DNA of 64,000 nucleotides, from assembly GCA_027382625.1 (NCBI GenBank), contig JAJKFJ010022030.1, positions 1 through 64,000 on the forward strand, written 5' to 3'. A model generated the notes under the pieces. The model searched no databases, was not told the origin of the DNA, and worked only from the letters and a program-made list of their open reading frames with translations. Source of the stretch: Tetmemena sp. SeJ-2015 (Eukaryota; Ciliophora; Spirotrichea; Sporadotrichida; Oxytrichidae). The translations under genes were made by a program, and so were the position numbers. Below are positions 43,774 to 54,952 of this stretch, in pieces; within the stretch, counting starts at the first letter, position 1, and every line of letters starts with the position of its first letter.

Positions 43774-46100
43774 ATGTGGCAAAGATCGATCGAGAAAACA
43801 TTCTATGGATGTGACCAATTTCAAAAGGAGAAGGAGATAGAAGAGATGGAACGACAGATTGAGGAAATGAAAAAGCTGAAGAAGAACAGCAGCTCATCTA
43901 CTAATGCGGGTACAGACTAGGGAAATGATTCAGTGATTGTTCAAAACGCCTACTTCTCTTCATCCCCCAACAACAACAATAATTGTTAATTGCTTGCTAT
44001 AATGAGTTGCTAGATTCAGCTCTGCAGAACGCAAGTTAAAATGACTATTCTCGTGATGAAATATTGCAAGGAGGCTCCTTGAATCTTCCAAGTCACCGCA
44101 ATAAGCATCATCACTAGGTGTCTTCAACTGATGGAAGACCCTTGGCTGAGCTTAACTGCCAGATAACTTCTCAAAAGACTTAGGTCCTTGGAGACATTGC
44201 CTCTGCAAATACTACCAATGGATTCTTGAAGCAAGCTAACAGTAGATTAAATAAGCAGGCAACTAATAGCAACGCTGTTATTCAGTCAGAGCACACAAGT
44301 AGTGAATTCAGAAACGGCAATCTATCAGGGTTGCTGAGAGATTCAAGTGGCATTCAGTTCAAACAAAACTAGAGAGGCTTGAGGAACAACAGCAATTTAT
44401 AAAATTAAGTGCTATATAAGGTAAATTTGCATTTTAATTTTGAACATGTAGAGTAAAGAGAACTTGGTGGATGTGAGTACTACAAGCAGTAATGATAAGC
44501 TTCGATTTAAAGTTTATTTTTTACAAAGCTGGGATTCAATAAATTGAGTTAGAACTAAAAACAGAAAATACTAGCTTAGCAAATGAATCCCTCGAGCAAT
44601 GCTACTTAAGCAAAACTCAGTTAAAGGGATGGCAGTTCAAATAGGGCTAGATAACTCAGTCAAAATCAGTTCAATCAAAATATCCAGCAGTAGTAACTCT
44701 AAATTCAGACTTACTTTGTATTAAGATGCTATTTAATAGACAGATGAGTAATTCGCTGATGACTCGGAGGCTTTGAATTAGTTTGCACTGCATTAGAAGA
44801 ACAGGAATCTCCATGAAAAAATTGCTATCAATCTTCCTAAAGGAATAAACGGTGGAGGAGAAAAAGAAAATCTCTCCCGGACCGCTAACTAACAGCAGCT
44901 TAACTAATTCAGATCAAGTAATGACGGCATGCAGCTTAAGAGAAGCTATGAAAATCTCATGGTGTTGAGTGGAGGACCTTCTCAAGGTGGAATCAATGAC
45001 TCATCAATAATAGTAAATCCTTGCATGGAGTCTTAAAACTCCAACTCCTATTCTATATTTTTTTGTATCAGAATAACAATCTTGCCTTGAACTCCACTAA
45101 TAGCTAAACTGGACTACCTCCAACTGGGAAGATAAATAGCGAAAGAATCCTTTAAAATCAGATTAATCCTAATCAACAGTAAGATCTCAAAGCCTTAATT
45201 TTCAATATCGATCTCTTTTATATCTGATCAATTATTATAAGCCTTATAGAGATAGCTTAATAAATTCCAGTAGCAGAAGAAGAGTCTCCCAGGTTAGGAA
45301 AATTAAAGCTACAACTCAACTCTCAATCAAAACCAAATGAGAGAAAGCCTCGAGCAGTTACAGAAAGGAGGAAACACCTAGCAAATGCAATAACAACAAC
45401 AACAGACTTAATACTTTACGAACAATAGCACTGAGGCTAGCATGAATCAATTGATAGAGATTCAAAAGCAGCAAATGAGAAAAGGCAGATCCACCAGAGA
45501 GAATTTTTCCACCACTAACTCTCAAGAGTAAGTTCAATAGATTGTTAAGCAAGGCACCTAAGGTTCTAACCAAGGGCTAACTTCAAAGCAAAACTCAGCT
45601 ACGCGCTAAAACTCTCAAACTTCTTTCTAAATACAGTAGCAGCAGCAAATTAATGCTTAGAATGTTTTGGTCAACAACCAAGCCTACTCAAATCAACAAA
45701 TGCAACAGCAGCTTCTTCAATAACACTTTTTCTGATTTTCTTTACCTCTTAAATTCTCAAGCAGTAACAGATGCAGAGATAGCAGTAATAGCAGCAGCAA
45801 TAGTATCTCTCAGACTAGCAGTAAATTTAGATGCAGTAGGCTATCGCATACCAGAGACAAGTGATGAACACTCAACAGCAGATTAGGGATATGGATCCTG
45901 CCGAGCTTATGAGCAAAGTCAATAAGAATCCTCAAAGAACAAGTGGAGGTAGCAGCTTAAATGTTACTGGAGGAGCTCAAAGTAGCCTCAGCAGCCTAAA
46001 TGGAACAGGAGTATCTTAAAATAGTTATAACATGCAGAGTTTGAAGAATTTGCAGGCTTAGAAAAATACCTAGCAATAATAGTAGTCTAAATATTATTGA
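43774..46100 (+). CDS. Unidentified Q/N-rich low-complexity protein
   Basis: ATG 43774 starts WQRSIEKTFYGCDQFQ, then a charged helix (EIEEMERQIEEMKKLKKN) and a run of N. IES 43984-44003 (ATAAT) joins it to NELLDSALQN. A 31-base GT-AG intron at about 44,420 and a second near 44,512 are likely. The remainder is very rich in Q (mostly TAA/TAG/CAG/CAA), N and S, with frame changes near 44,750, 45,060 and 45,720 that I could not resolve. The last frame ends NTQQQQQSKYY, TGA 46098-46100. It is divergent from the NEK gene, with only about 100 bases between starts. No domain recognised. Confidence 0.5.
43984..44003 (+). other. Small IES of 20 bp, pointer ATAAT
   Basis: Joins the N run to NELLDSALQNASQ and corrects the phase. 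Confidence 0.6.
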
Positions 46101-46237
46101 ATTGCTAGAGTTGTTCTTCTAATTACAAATGCTATATTTTCGAGCAATATTGATTGAAGGTTATTAATTCTATAAGCAATAAATATACTTCCTTGAATAC
46201 GTATAAGCTTTATTCATATATTAAACTATGCTATAAG

Positions 46238-47463
46238 TCAGTTTTCGGCTTCAAACTTTATATAATCACTCATAAAAGGATGCCTAAGTGCTTGCTTAAC
46301 AGAAATCCGCTTATCAGGCTCCATTTGAAGAAAGCTCAACAGAAAATCTCTTGCTTAATCTGTGATACCAGGAGTCAGCTCCTGAAAATCCATGGCTTGC
46401 CAGAGCGGATATTTGTCAATGTTTTTAGAGAATAAGGGCAACTTGCTAAGAGATGGATAGTCAAGCAGGTTCTATGTAGGAGTACCAAGAGTTTTGAAGA
46501 TTCTAAACAAAACTGAGATCATCTGCTGCTCTCTGAAAGGTTAAAATCCAACCATCAAGTGAAAGAAGACGCAACCTAACGCCCAAATGTCTGAAGAAAA
46601 TGTGGAGTAAGATTATCCAAGCAGTAATTCTGGCGCCAGGTAACTCTAATCAAGACTGCAGAACAGTTTAGACAAAGGCTTTCGTGAAAATAGGGCTCCT
46701 GAATCTTCTGAATTGCTCATTTCCTAAGAGCTGCAGAAGGAATAAGTTGAAAGGTCGAAGCAATCTAGGACTAGCTTTCCTTCTGTAATCATTTTTAGAG
46801 CAGAGAGGCATAAGTTATTGTGAATTACACCGTTCTTGTGAAGATTATCCACTGCACTCAAGATCTGAAAGATATAAGCTTTATGTAGACATAACAAAAG
46901 GAAACTATTTTGTGATCTTTAGCAAGATCCTCACTGATTTTATAGTATCTCTCTTGCTTGAATATCTACTCCAGAGTGACTTCATGATATTGAAAGACCA
47001 TAATTAGTTCCTTCTCCTTCTGCTGTATGTCCAAGATCTGGTTTATTTTAGAGCAATTTGAAGAATCCTACAGGACCATAAACTACCTGACAGCCTCTTG
47101 AGGTATACCGTTGCTCAAGTCATAGTACCTCTTTAAAATGACTTTCTATTGAAAAGAGTTTTGACTTATGGATAAATTGTATAGTTATAATGACTCAACT
47201 TACCTGCAGAGTGGATAAGTCTTGAGCAACATACTCCTTCACCTTCTAGTCTTCATAGATCTTGCTGATAATTTGATAGTGAGCAAGGCCTCTCTTATCT
47301 TAATCTTCATTGCTAAAAGCATCTCTATCTTCGGATCCTAAACTCTTCCTATCTCACAATGATAATAGTTTGCTTATAAAATTACTTGAAGATTGGGTTG
47401 TTTGCAAAAGAGGAAGGTTTATAGGAGTTGAGCTAGAATTTTGTCTGCATCACAAGTGAAAGA
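46238..47463 (-). CDS. CMGC-like pseudokinase
   Basis: The N-lobe has VILKRYYDLSNG (lysine kept) and LIMVFQYHEVTLEQIF at the hinge. The catalytic loop reads VIHNNLCLSAL instead of HRDxKxxN, and the DFG position reads LDCFD, so the catalytic Asp and the loop Asn are absent. The C-lobe is normal: YLAPELLLG, SDIWALGCVFFHLM, FKTLGTPTQNLLDYP (CDK-like), and MEPDKRISVKQALRHPFM, ending FEAEN, TGA 46238-46240. A GT-AG intron lies just before ILSAVDNL and another near 47,160-47,210. The N-terminus is uncertain because of an in-frame TGA near 47,357. Likely a regulatory or scaffold kinase homologue. Confidence 0.7.
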
Positions 47464-47777
47464 AGTTGCAATGTGAAATTGGAAAGTTTTAATTTAAAAT
47501 AATAAACCTTTGTAGTTATCAATATTTAGCAAAATTAACTTCTTAAATTTGTCTCTATAATTTCAAACAAAATATTGCTCAATTATATCCAATTTATAAA
47601 TTTTTATTAAGAATTTAATTACAAACATATCTTTATAATTTAAGAAGGAAGAATTTTAAGAAAGAAAAACTCTATAATTTTGAGGAAATGAATTAAAGAG
47701 AATAGTTATAAATGAAAATAAAATTGTGAATAAATAAATTATATTTTCCTTTTTAAAATGAGAATATTAAAATCAAA

Positions 47778-48362
47778 ATGGTAAGTATCTCTGCTTTCAA
47801 GTCAATCTGCATTTACTTGTGAAAATAACTAATCACTTTGATTGTAGTCAGCCACAGCTTCTACTCACACAGTTGTCTTGATCTAATTCACCGAGGACGA
47901 GAACTCAAGATCATATCTGGACTTTGACTCTATAGGAGATGCTCTTGACGGTAAGATGCTAATATTTAGATGTTCATTTAATCATAAAATATGGAATCCC
48001 GCCATACTCTATTTTTCTCGCGATTCTTCTTTAGTAAACTCTTTATTAGGTCTATGCTAAATCTATGAACAGAAACTGAAGGTAGCTAACCCAGATGCTC
48101 AAGCTATCACCTACGATCTTTGCGATTTAGTCAACTATCTCGATACCATCAAGGATCTTTCATGTCTATGGTAAGCCCACAAATATAACATTCAGAGTAT
48201 TTTCCTCCACGAGTTGGATTAAGTTAAGCTGTTTAAACTTAAATTAATCACTCACTCACACATTTCTATAGCTTCAACGATACTCAGAAAGTTTATATTC
48301 CACATGGCAGAGATTGGATCAAGTCTAAGATATACATGTCTCTCAAGAAATAGGCAAAGTGA
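47778..48362 (+). CDS. ERH: Enhancer of rudimentary homologue (ERH)
   Basis: A small nuclear dimeric adaptor involved in RNA metabolism. The translation SATASTHTVVLIQFTEDENS, SYLDFDSIGDALDG, CQIYEQKLKVANPDAQAITY, LSCLCFNDTQKVYIPHGRDW and IKSKIYMSLKKQAK matches ERH along its whole length (about 105 residues; human ERH has 104). Three GT-AG introns: directly after the ATG codon, after ALD, and after DLSCL. No IES found. TGA at 48360-48362. It sits just upstream of the PAP2 array on the same strand. Confidence 0.93.
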
Positions 48363-48504
48363 AGAACATACCATATAAATAAGAGCATTAATTTTTGCGC
48401 AAATTGGGATCTAATTTAATTTCAATAACAATAAAATTATCTCAATATTGCTTTTCCTTGCTTATTAAATCTTACTTGAGTCTGTCTTCTAATTAATTTG
48501 TAAA

Positions 48505-49953
48505 ATGAAGTAACTTACTGAAACTTAAGCACACACGCTGTTCTGGCTAGTTCTTGCAAGTTTGGTGATAGCTGAACAATTTTACGGATAAGCTTTGTTC
48601 GATGCAAGTCTCCCTATAATAATCTAGCTGCAAGCTAATAAGACCTCAGCTGGTATCACCATTTTCGATATTTTCAGCAAACTAGGAGCAGGAGTTCTCT
48701 AAACATATACATTTAATTCTCATCGTCTTCAATCCATTTAAAGAGTTTACTTCTTAACTTTCATTTTCATTTTCAATTGGAACACCAGAGCTCAAGCATT
48801 TTACCACTTGTCTTTTCTCACTGGTTGCCTATTCATAATGAATTTTACAAAGATTCTGTATCACCAGCCACGGCCTTACTTCGTCTCAGATGAAATAAAC
48901 TCTCTAGACAACTGCTCCCCAGAGTATGGAAATCCCAGTGGGCATTCACTCTTGTCTGCAGCTTTCTTCACTTTCATATACCTCTATATCTGGCACTACA
49001 AAAGTACACACAGGGATGCTATGAGGCTAGATGAAAGTGTCTCTATAAGTTCAGTTATGAATATAAATCAAAATGCAAAAAAAGGTTTGACACTCTTTTT
49101 CTGCTGCAGCATGTTTATCTTGATTGGATTTTCAAGACTCTAAACCTAAGAGAACATTTAGTATATAAATTTTATATTAATGAGAGTTTACTTGGGAGCA
49201 CACAGCTTAAACTAGATTATTTACGGGTGGTAGTTAGGCATTTGGGTCGCGCTTTATTTCCACTATTGCTTGAGGAAGATGATTGTGAGACATGTTAAAA
49301 TTCTAACTTCAGACTCTAAGCTACTAGAACAACAAGGCATCAATCCTCCTAATATAGCCTTATGCATTGGAGTGGCAACAGGTCTATTTATGATGATGTA
49401 CCTTGCCTAGATATTAGCTTATGCTATGACTGAACAGATATTCACACCAGATTAGAATTGGATTGCAAGGATCTATCAAAAGTAAATCGCATAATATTTA
49501 TTCCTTTTTAAGTGCCCAAACGTCAAAGAAGATAAAAGTTACATCTTAAACGACTTCTCTGCGATTATAAGCTGCTTGACTTGCCCGATTTACACGGCTT
49601 ACTTAGGTATTCTATCTCATCGTCGGCTTCATGGGCCTGAATTCACTGGAATGTTCAAGACAAGTGTGAAGATCACTCTCCTGCGTTTTCTAATTATTGG
49701 CATTCTGTGCTTGCCATTCGGCCTCGTGCTCTTGTTCACAATCAAGACTAAGATGCCTATTCCAGCATTGATAGTGATCGAGGCAAGTATGACACTCTGC
49801 GTCGGTTTCATGCTCTTTGGTGTGTCACAACTACTCTTCAGGAGATTCAGGCTATTGAACGGAGAAAACCATTCTATTAAAGGACAGGATCAAATAAATG
49901 GAGGTTATCAGCTAATGAATCCAAACATTTAGGATGTGAACAAAGAATTCTGA
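48505..49953 (+). CDS. PAP2-family phosphatase, array gene 1
   Basis: A multi-pass membrane phosphatase of the PAP2 (lipid phosphate / glucose-6-phosphatase) superfamily. Motif 1: KILYHQPRPYF; motif 2: YGNPSGHS; motif 3: SRVYLGAHSLNQ, with N where D is usual. SRVYLGAH resembles glucose-6-phosphatase. Hydrophobic segments surround each motif. IESs: 49138-49185 (AGA), exactly in motif 3, and 49484-49513 (AAGT), joining IYQK to CPNVKED. The start at 48505 gives a short cytosolic lead before TM1. First of seven head-to-tail paralogues; substrate unknown. Confidence 0.88.
49138..49185 (+). other. IES of 48 bp, pointer AGA (PAP2-1)
   Basis: Splits motif 3: GFSR | VYLGAHSLNQ. No GT-AG pair fits. 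Confidence 0.85.
49484..49513 (+). other. IES of 30 bp, pointer AAGT (PAP2-1)
   Basis: A multiple of three without TGA. Excision joins WIARIYQK to CPNVKEDKS, matching the Cys (KC) before the next TM segment in the paralogues. Confidence 0.6.
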
Positions 49954-50147
49954 AATGAATTAATTCAAATAAGTTCAAATGATTTCTAAAACTTATATAA
50001 TGATCGTTTATAGTCCTTCTATTTGCAAAATACCAAATCAGAAAGCGAAACATATTCTTGTTTAAACCTATATCATAATTAGTAAGGTAATAAACCTATT
50101 CAAAGATAGTAGGAAAAGGCGCTTCTATTATTTTTATTTTCTTCAAA

Positions 50148-51782
50148 ATGTCAGATTCAAACGTAGCCCTCAGGCACTACAAGTACATTTTTGCTTTCCT
50201 AATAATTTGGCTCCTCAATTACTACACAAGGAAATCCATCTATGCATACAGCATTGAATTCATCCTTGAGCTCTAAAAGCAGCAAACTTAGTTTATGATT
50301 TACATGTGGGAGTACATCTCTTACTTGGGAGATGGAGTCTACTACGAGTATATAGTGCTGTTCGTGATAGCTTGGTGGGGACCCGTTACCGGTTTCAATG
50401 TAAGAGCTATCTATTGAAATTATAGTAAAAGGTTTATAATGAAATTTATCTACTCTGCCTAAGGAGTGGCTATGACAGCAATTAAAAGTATTTTGCACGA
50501 TCCACGACCCTACATGTCTGATGATAGGATCTCAGTATTGTTTTGCTATCAAGGATATGGCTCTCCAAGTGGACACGCTGTAATGGGAGCCGCTTTCCCG
50601 ACCTATATCTTCCTCCTCTACTTTCATTCAAAATCTCAGTAGGGCATTCCCTTGAGCTCAAGATTCACAGATTGGAAGTATGTAGTTATTAATTTTCTCT
50701 GAAAATTTTTTAATTTATTTAGTTAGCCTATTCATAGCTCTTCTCTATGCATTATTGTAAACCTACAACAGACTTCCAACAGCTTCCCATTCGATTGACT
50801 AAGTAGTATTTGGAGCAGTGATTGGCTTTTGGATCGCCTTTTACTATTATCAATGCTTCCTAAAACCTTTCACTAGAATTGCCAAATCTCTCTATGATCC
50901 ACACTATAGATAATACCTGGAGTACAATTTAATAAAGTAGAATAGAACTAAGCAAATATTTGCAGGATTTGGGGTCTACCTACTCGCAATTTCCTTCATA
51001 ATTGGCAGCTATTTCTACTCTCATTTAGCTTAAAAAAACAAAGACTTATATTAAATATAGCTTTTTACAATCCTTAACTGTGGATAGATAGAATGAATGA
51101 GAAGTGTGGAAATCCTCCTCTCTTTGCAACCTTCGAATACGTGGGTCTTTATTATGGTATGCAGCCTGCTAAAATGTTTGGGTGCTTCATGGGCATGCAT
51201 TTCAGATCTCATTTCTTCAAACGTGCAAACAAGATCAATAAACATTGGTTCAGTTTCATAGTTAGATTAGTCCTTGGCTTTTCATTTTCAGTGATGTGCT
51301 CTAAACTCATTCAAGAGTATTTTATATCCTACTATTTATTTTAGCAGGTTCCTTGGACTGTGAGCAGTGTATGGGAGATCTTCTTTTTTAAGGGTTAAGT
51401 TCCAGCCTTCCTCACTTTCTTCTTAATATTTGCGCTCCCAGATCAAGTGGTGTATTTACTCAAGGAAAAATTCAGAATTGACATGCACAGCAACGAGAAA
51501 GTCATTCATTCAATATATTCACATTTCCTTCAAGCTGAAGGATTTTTTATTCATGAAGGAGATGGAGATGATAGTGAAAACTTCAGACACAGCCTCAGCT
51601 ATGTCACAGCAGACAGTCTCTCTTCAAACTTCACTGAGCTCAGACACAAATTTATGTTTAATTGCTACCTTCTTACAAGAAGAGAGTCAGCTTCGCAATG
51701 GATAGCTAGCATAAGACACAAAGTTCAGATGATACACAGCATTCAAAAAATATTTCAAATAGCTTGCAATGACTCTATTTAA
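50148..51782 (+). CDS. PAP2-family phosphatase, array gene 2
   Basis: Motif 1: KSILHDPRPYM; motif 2: YGSPSGHAVMG; motif 3: NRLPTASHSIDQ with His and Asp present. Closely related to gene 4. IESs: 50414-50452 (TATCTA), 50689-50725 (TAGTTA), 51042-51070 (ACAA), and a weak candidate at about 51,318-51,347 (AG). The C-terminal region after the last TM is polar (ENFRHSLSYVTADSLSSNF). The 3' end is uncertain: at 51,780 there is only a TAA (Gln), and with TGA-only stops the frame reaches gene 3. A 35-base GT-AG intron at 51,788-51,822 would put it in frame with the gene 3 ATG. Confidence 0.8.
50414..50452 (+). other. IES of 39 bp, pointer TATCTA (PAP2-2)
   Basis: Joins FNVRAIY to SAQGVAMTAIK and removes a TGA. 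Same site as in gene 4. Confidence 0.8.
50689..50725 (+). other. IES of 37 bp, pointer TAGTTA (PAP2-2)
   Basis: Joins FTDWKYV to VSLFIALLYALLQTYNR. Same region as in genes 4, 5 and 6. Confidence 0.75.
51042..51070 (+). other. IES of 29 bp, pointer ACAA (PAP2-2)
   Basis: Joins YSHLAQKN to NPQLWIDRMNEKCG. Gene 4 has no insert here. Confidence 0.75.
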
Positions 51783-51874
51783 TCTGTATGCACACTTATT
51801 CATTTCTCTCTCGATCTCAGAATTAAATCTTAAAAAATAATGTCTGTTACTGTAAAGATAATTAATTTAGATTA

Positions 51875-53107
51875 ATGGCAAGTAGTAGCAGATTAAAGCA
51901 TGTCATATTTTGGGTAATTCTCGCTGTAATTTTTGGGATCGAATTCGCTTACAGATCTCCTCTTTATGAATACAGCTTACAAGTGTAAGAAGAATTGATG
52001 TTGAAGCAGACTCAAGCAGGAAAATTGACTTTCTATATTTTCTCCTTTTGGGGGAATGGAATCCCTTATTTTGTGGCATTCATCTTCTTCTACAATTGGG
52101 AGTCTAGAGCTAGATCCTTCTACTATTTGCTTTTCCTTACAAGCACTATATTTGTGATGAACATTACAAAAATGGCATATCACGAGCCTCGCCCATACAT
52201 GATAGACTCAAAACTAGAACCTTATGGTTGTTCTGCCGAGTATGGTAACCCAAGTGGACATTCTTTATTCGCTACCGCCTTCAACTTTTTCTTCTTCCTA
52301 GACCTCTTTCATGGAGAGAATTAATAAAGAAGTTAAAATAAGGTACTTTATGGAATATGCTTGTTTATTGCAGTAGCTTTAACTTCTCTAATATCTTATG
52401 CCAGGCTTTACGTGATGGTACATACTGTAAATCAAATTATCTATGGAAACTAACTTGGACTGTGGCTCGCTTGTTATTTCCATTTTTGCTTGAGAGAGCT
52501 AATAATGGAGCATATCAGAGATATAACTGAACATTTCAAAGACTAGCAGATTAGATACAGCAGAAATATCCTCTTCTCCAGCTTATTGGCGATAGTTGTT
52601 TTCATGTCACAAGTCGCAACCTATTTAATCGTTGATGCTGTTTTCACTGCTCCATAGGAGTGGCTACAGAACATAGCTGATAAATGCGACAAAGATGTTG
52701 AGAACGATAAAGACATCCTTAACTATAAATCAGTAGTTTTAAGTGGCGTCTGTGTGGCTACGTATGGTTGCTATTTGGGAATACTATTGCATAGAAAATA
52801 CTTTGGCCAGATGTGGCCAGGAATTTACTAGACTGACTTCAAAAGATTTCTCACGAGATACTTGATTGTAGTTTTGATGTGTCTGCCCCTTGCTAGTCCT
52901 TTTCTTTTTGTCCCCTGGTCAGCACCTCTTACTATCCTACTGCTTTTTAAGACCCTGATTCCTGTAACTTTAGCAGGATTTGTGGCTTTTGCTTTTCCAC
53001 ATTACTTCTTTGATAAATTTAGACTATTAAACGACAAAAGCGACACTTTGTATCCAATCAAGTCTGGTTCTAACTACTTAGATGAAGATGAGTTCTAAAA
53101 TGTATGA
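51875..53107 (+). CDS. PAP2-family phosphatase, array gene 3 (no IES)
   Basis: A single open frame of about 410 codons from ATG 51875 to TGA 53105-53107 with no intron or IES, which serves as a template for its broken paralogues. Motif 1: KMAYHEPRPYM; motif 2: YGNPSGHSLFA; motif 3: ARLYVMVHTVNQ (S to A, D to N). Closest to gene 1. In-frame TAA/TAG codons (ENQQRSQNK, QEWLQN) confirm the ciliate code. At least six hydrophobic segments. Confidence 0.9.
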
Positions 53108-53260
53108 AATATGTATGGAACGTAACTTTTTTTTGCAAAAATTGTTTCTCCACTCTAGCAAGATTTTGTAGAGATTTATAAAGATATAGTTCAGTATATA
53201 ATCTGAAGCATTTAGCGCTTTTTATAGATTTGAAATCATATTTTAATATTTTCCTATAAA

Positions 53261-54916
53261 ATGCGAGATCAAAATCTCTTATTAAAGCACAGCCTTTACA
53301 TCTTTGCATTTGCAGTCATCTGGATTGTAAATGCTTACACTAGAAAAGCGATTTATGACTATAGCGTGGAGTTCATTGTGGAGCTACAAAAGCGTTAGTC
53401 TGAGTTCATGGTTAAATTTTGGGAGTAAGCATCTTACGCAGGCGATGGAACTGCTAACGAGCTCTTCATCTTATTCATCACAGCTTGGTGGGGTCCAGTA
53501 GTAGGTTACAACCTACGCGCTATCTTATAAAATTTGATCATAAGAATATAATAATGTGTTTATCTACGCTGTACAGGGAACTTCAATGACAGCTTTCAAA
53601 ATGATCCTTCACGATCCTAGGCCATACATGACTGATGAGAGAACGGTTGTGTAGTATTGCTACTAGGGCTATGGCTCTCCAAGTGGACATGCTGTCATGG
53701 GAGCTGCTTTCCCTACTCATGTTTTTCTCACTGCATTTTATTACAAGTCTATGAAAAACTTGTCCTTTACACAAAAATTGAGAGACTGGAAATTCTCTGT
53801 TTATAAATATAATAACATTCATAGTTTCACTACTCTTAGTCATATTTTGGGCTTTCTTATAGACTTATAACAGACTACCCACTGCGTCTCACTCAATCGA
53901 TTAGATACTATTTGGAGCAGTCCTTGGATTTTGGATTGCCTTCTATTACCATCAGTGCTACCTCAGGCCGTTCACTAAGACTGCTAAAGCTCTTTACAAT
54001 CCTCACTACAGAAAATACTTGGAATACAACTATCATGAGTAAAATAGGCCAAGACAGATTTTGGTCGCCTTCGGACTTTATTTACTAACGATGGCGTTCT
54101 TAGTGGCTAGCTTTTATTACTCACATCTAGCTTACTCCAACCCTCAGCAGTGGATTGATAGGATGACTGAGAAGTGTGGATAGGTACCCTTGTTTGCCAC
54201 TTTCGAATACGTTGGCGTCTACTATGGTATGCAACATGCCAAGTTATTCGGCTGCTTCATGGGATTACATTTCAGATCCTATTACTTCAAGCATGCCAAC
54301 AAGATCAATAATCACTGGTTCAGCTTCCTCATTAGATTAGTCCTTGCTTACTCTTTTTAAATACTGTGTACAAAGCTCATCCAGGAATTTTTAATTTTAA
54401 ATGATATTAAATAGAGAATAGATTCCCTTTACTGTTGAAAGCCTTTGGTTTATGGTTTTCTTTAAAGGACAGGTTCCCTCATTCTTAATTATGTTCTTGA
54501 CTTATGCCTTCCCTGACTAAATCGTATACCATCTTAGCAAGAAGTTAAAGATCAATATGCATACTCACAAAGAAGAACATATTTTAAGTACTCTATTTTT
54601 AAAAGATAGCTTTGATTCAGGGGACAGTGAATACTTCAGACACAGTTTGAGCTACATAAGTGGCGATAGCAGGCTTTCAAACTTCAGAGAGCTCACCTCC
54701 AAATTAAAAATTATCTTCCTATTAATTGCTGCCTGGCAGGAAATAAGAAAATTCAACATCTCAAAAGAATAAAGTCAAACTTAATTAGAGCGATACAAGT
54801 CAGTCTTAGACTCTTTCCCAAACATAAAGCTAATACTGATGAAATATCAATTGTAATTAGGGTATTTTATTTAGCTTTTTCAGAATAAGATTATCCCCAT
54901 TATTAAGATGTGGTGA
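53261..54916 (+). CDS. PAP2-family phosphatase, array gene 4
   Basis: Motif 1: KMILHDPRPYM; motif 2: YGSPSGHAVMG; motif 3: NRLPTASHSIDQ. Nearly the same layout as gene 2, including DRMTEKCG and GCFMGLHFRS. IESs: 53526-53565 (TATCT), 53796-53820 (ATTC), 54389-54419 (GAAT). The tail SEYFRHSLSYISGDSRLSNF matches gene 2. TGA 54914-54916, only 36 bases before gene 5. Confidence 0.87.
53526..53565 (+). other. IES of 40 bp, pointer TATCT (PAP2-4)
   Basis: Joins YNLRAI to YAVQGTSMTAFK, the same codon as the gene 2 IES and with nearly the same pointer. Confidence 0.8.
53796..53820 (+). other. IES of 25 bp, pointer ATTC (PAP2-4)
   Basis: Joins LRDWKF to IVSLLLVIFWAFLQ. Confidence 0.8.
54389..54419 (+). 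other. IES of 31 bp, pointer GAAT (PAP2-4)
   Basis: Joins CTKLIQE to QIPFTVESLWFMV, correcting the phase. Confidence 0.65.
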
Positions 54917-54952
54917 ATTTGCGCAATTTAATCTATAAAATAAGTAAATAAA

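Noticed and set aside
45358..45886. Leucine-rich minus-strand and alanine-rich plus-strand ORFs in the Q/N-rich gene
   Set aside because: They are out-of-frame readings of CAG/CAA/TAG runs in the plus-strand gene.
50399..50430. GT-AG intron at the gene 2 NVRAI site
   Set aside because: All GT-AG choices give the wrong phase, while the TATCTA pointer gives the exact paralogue frame.
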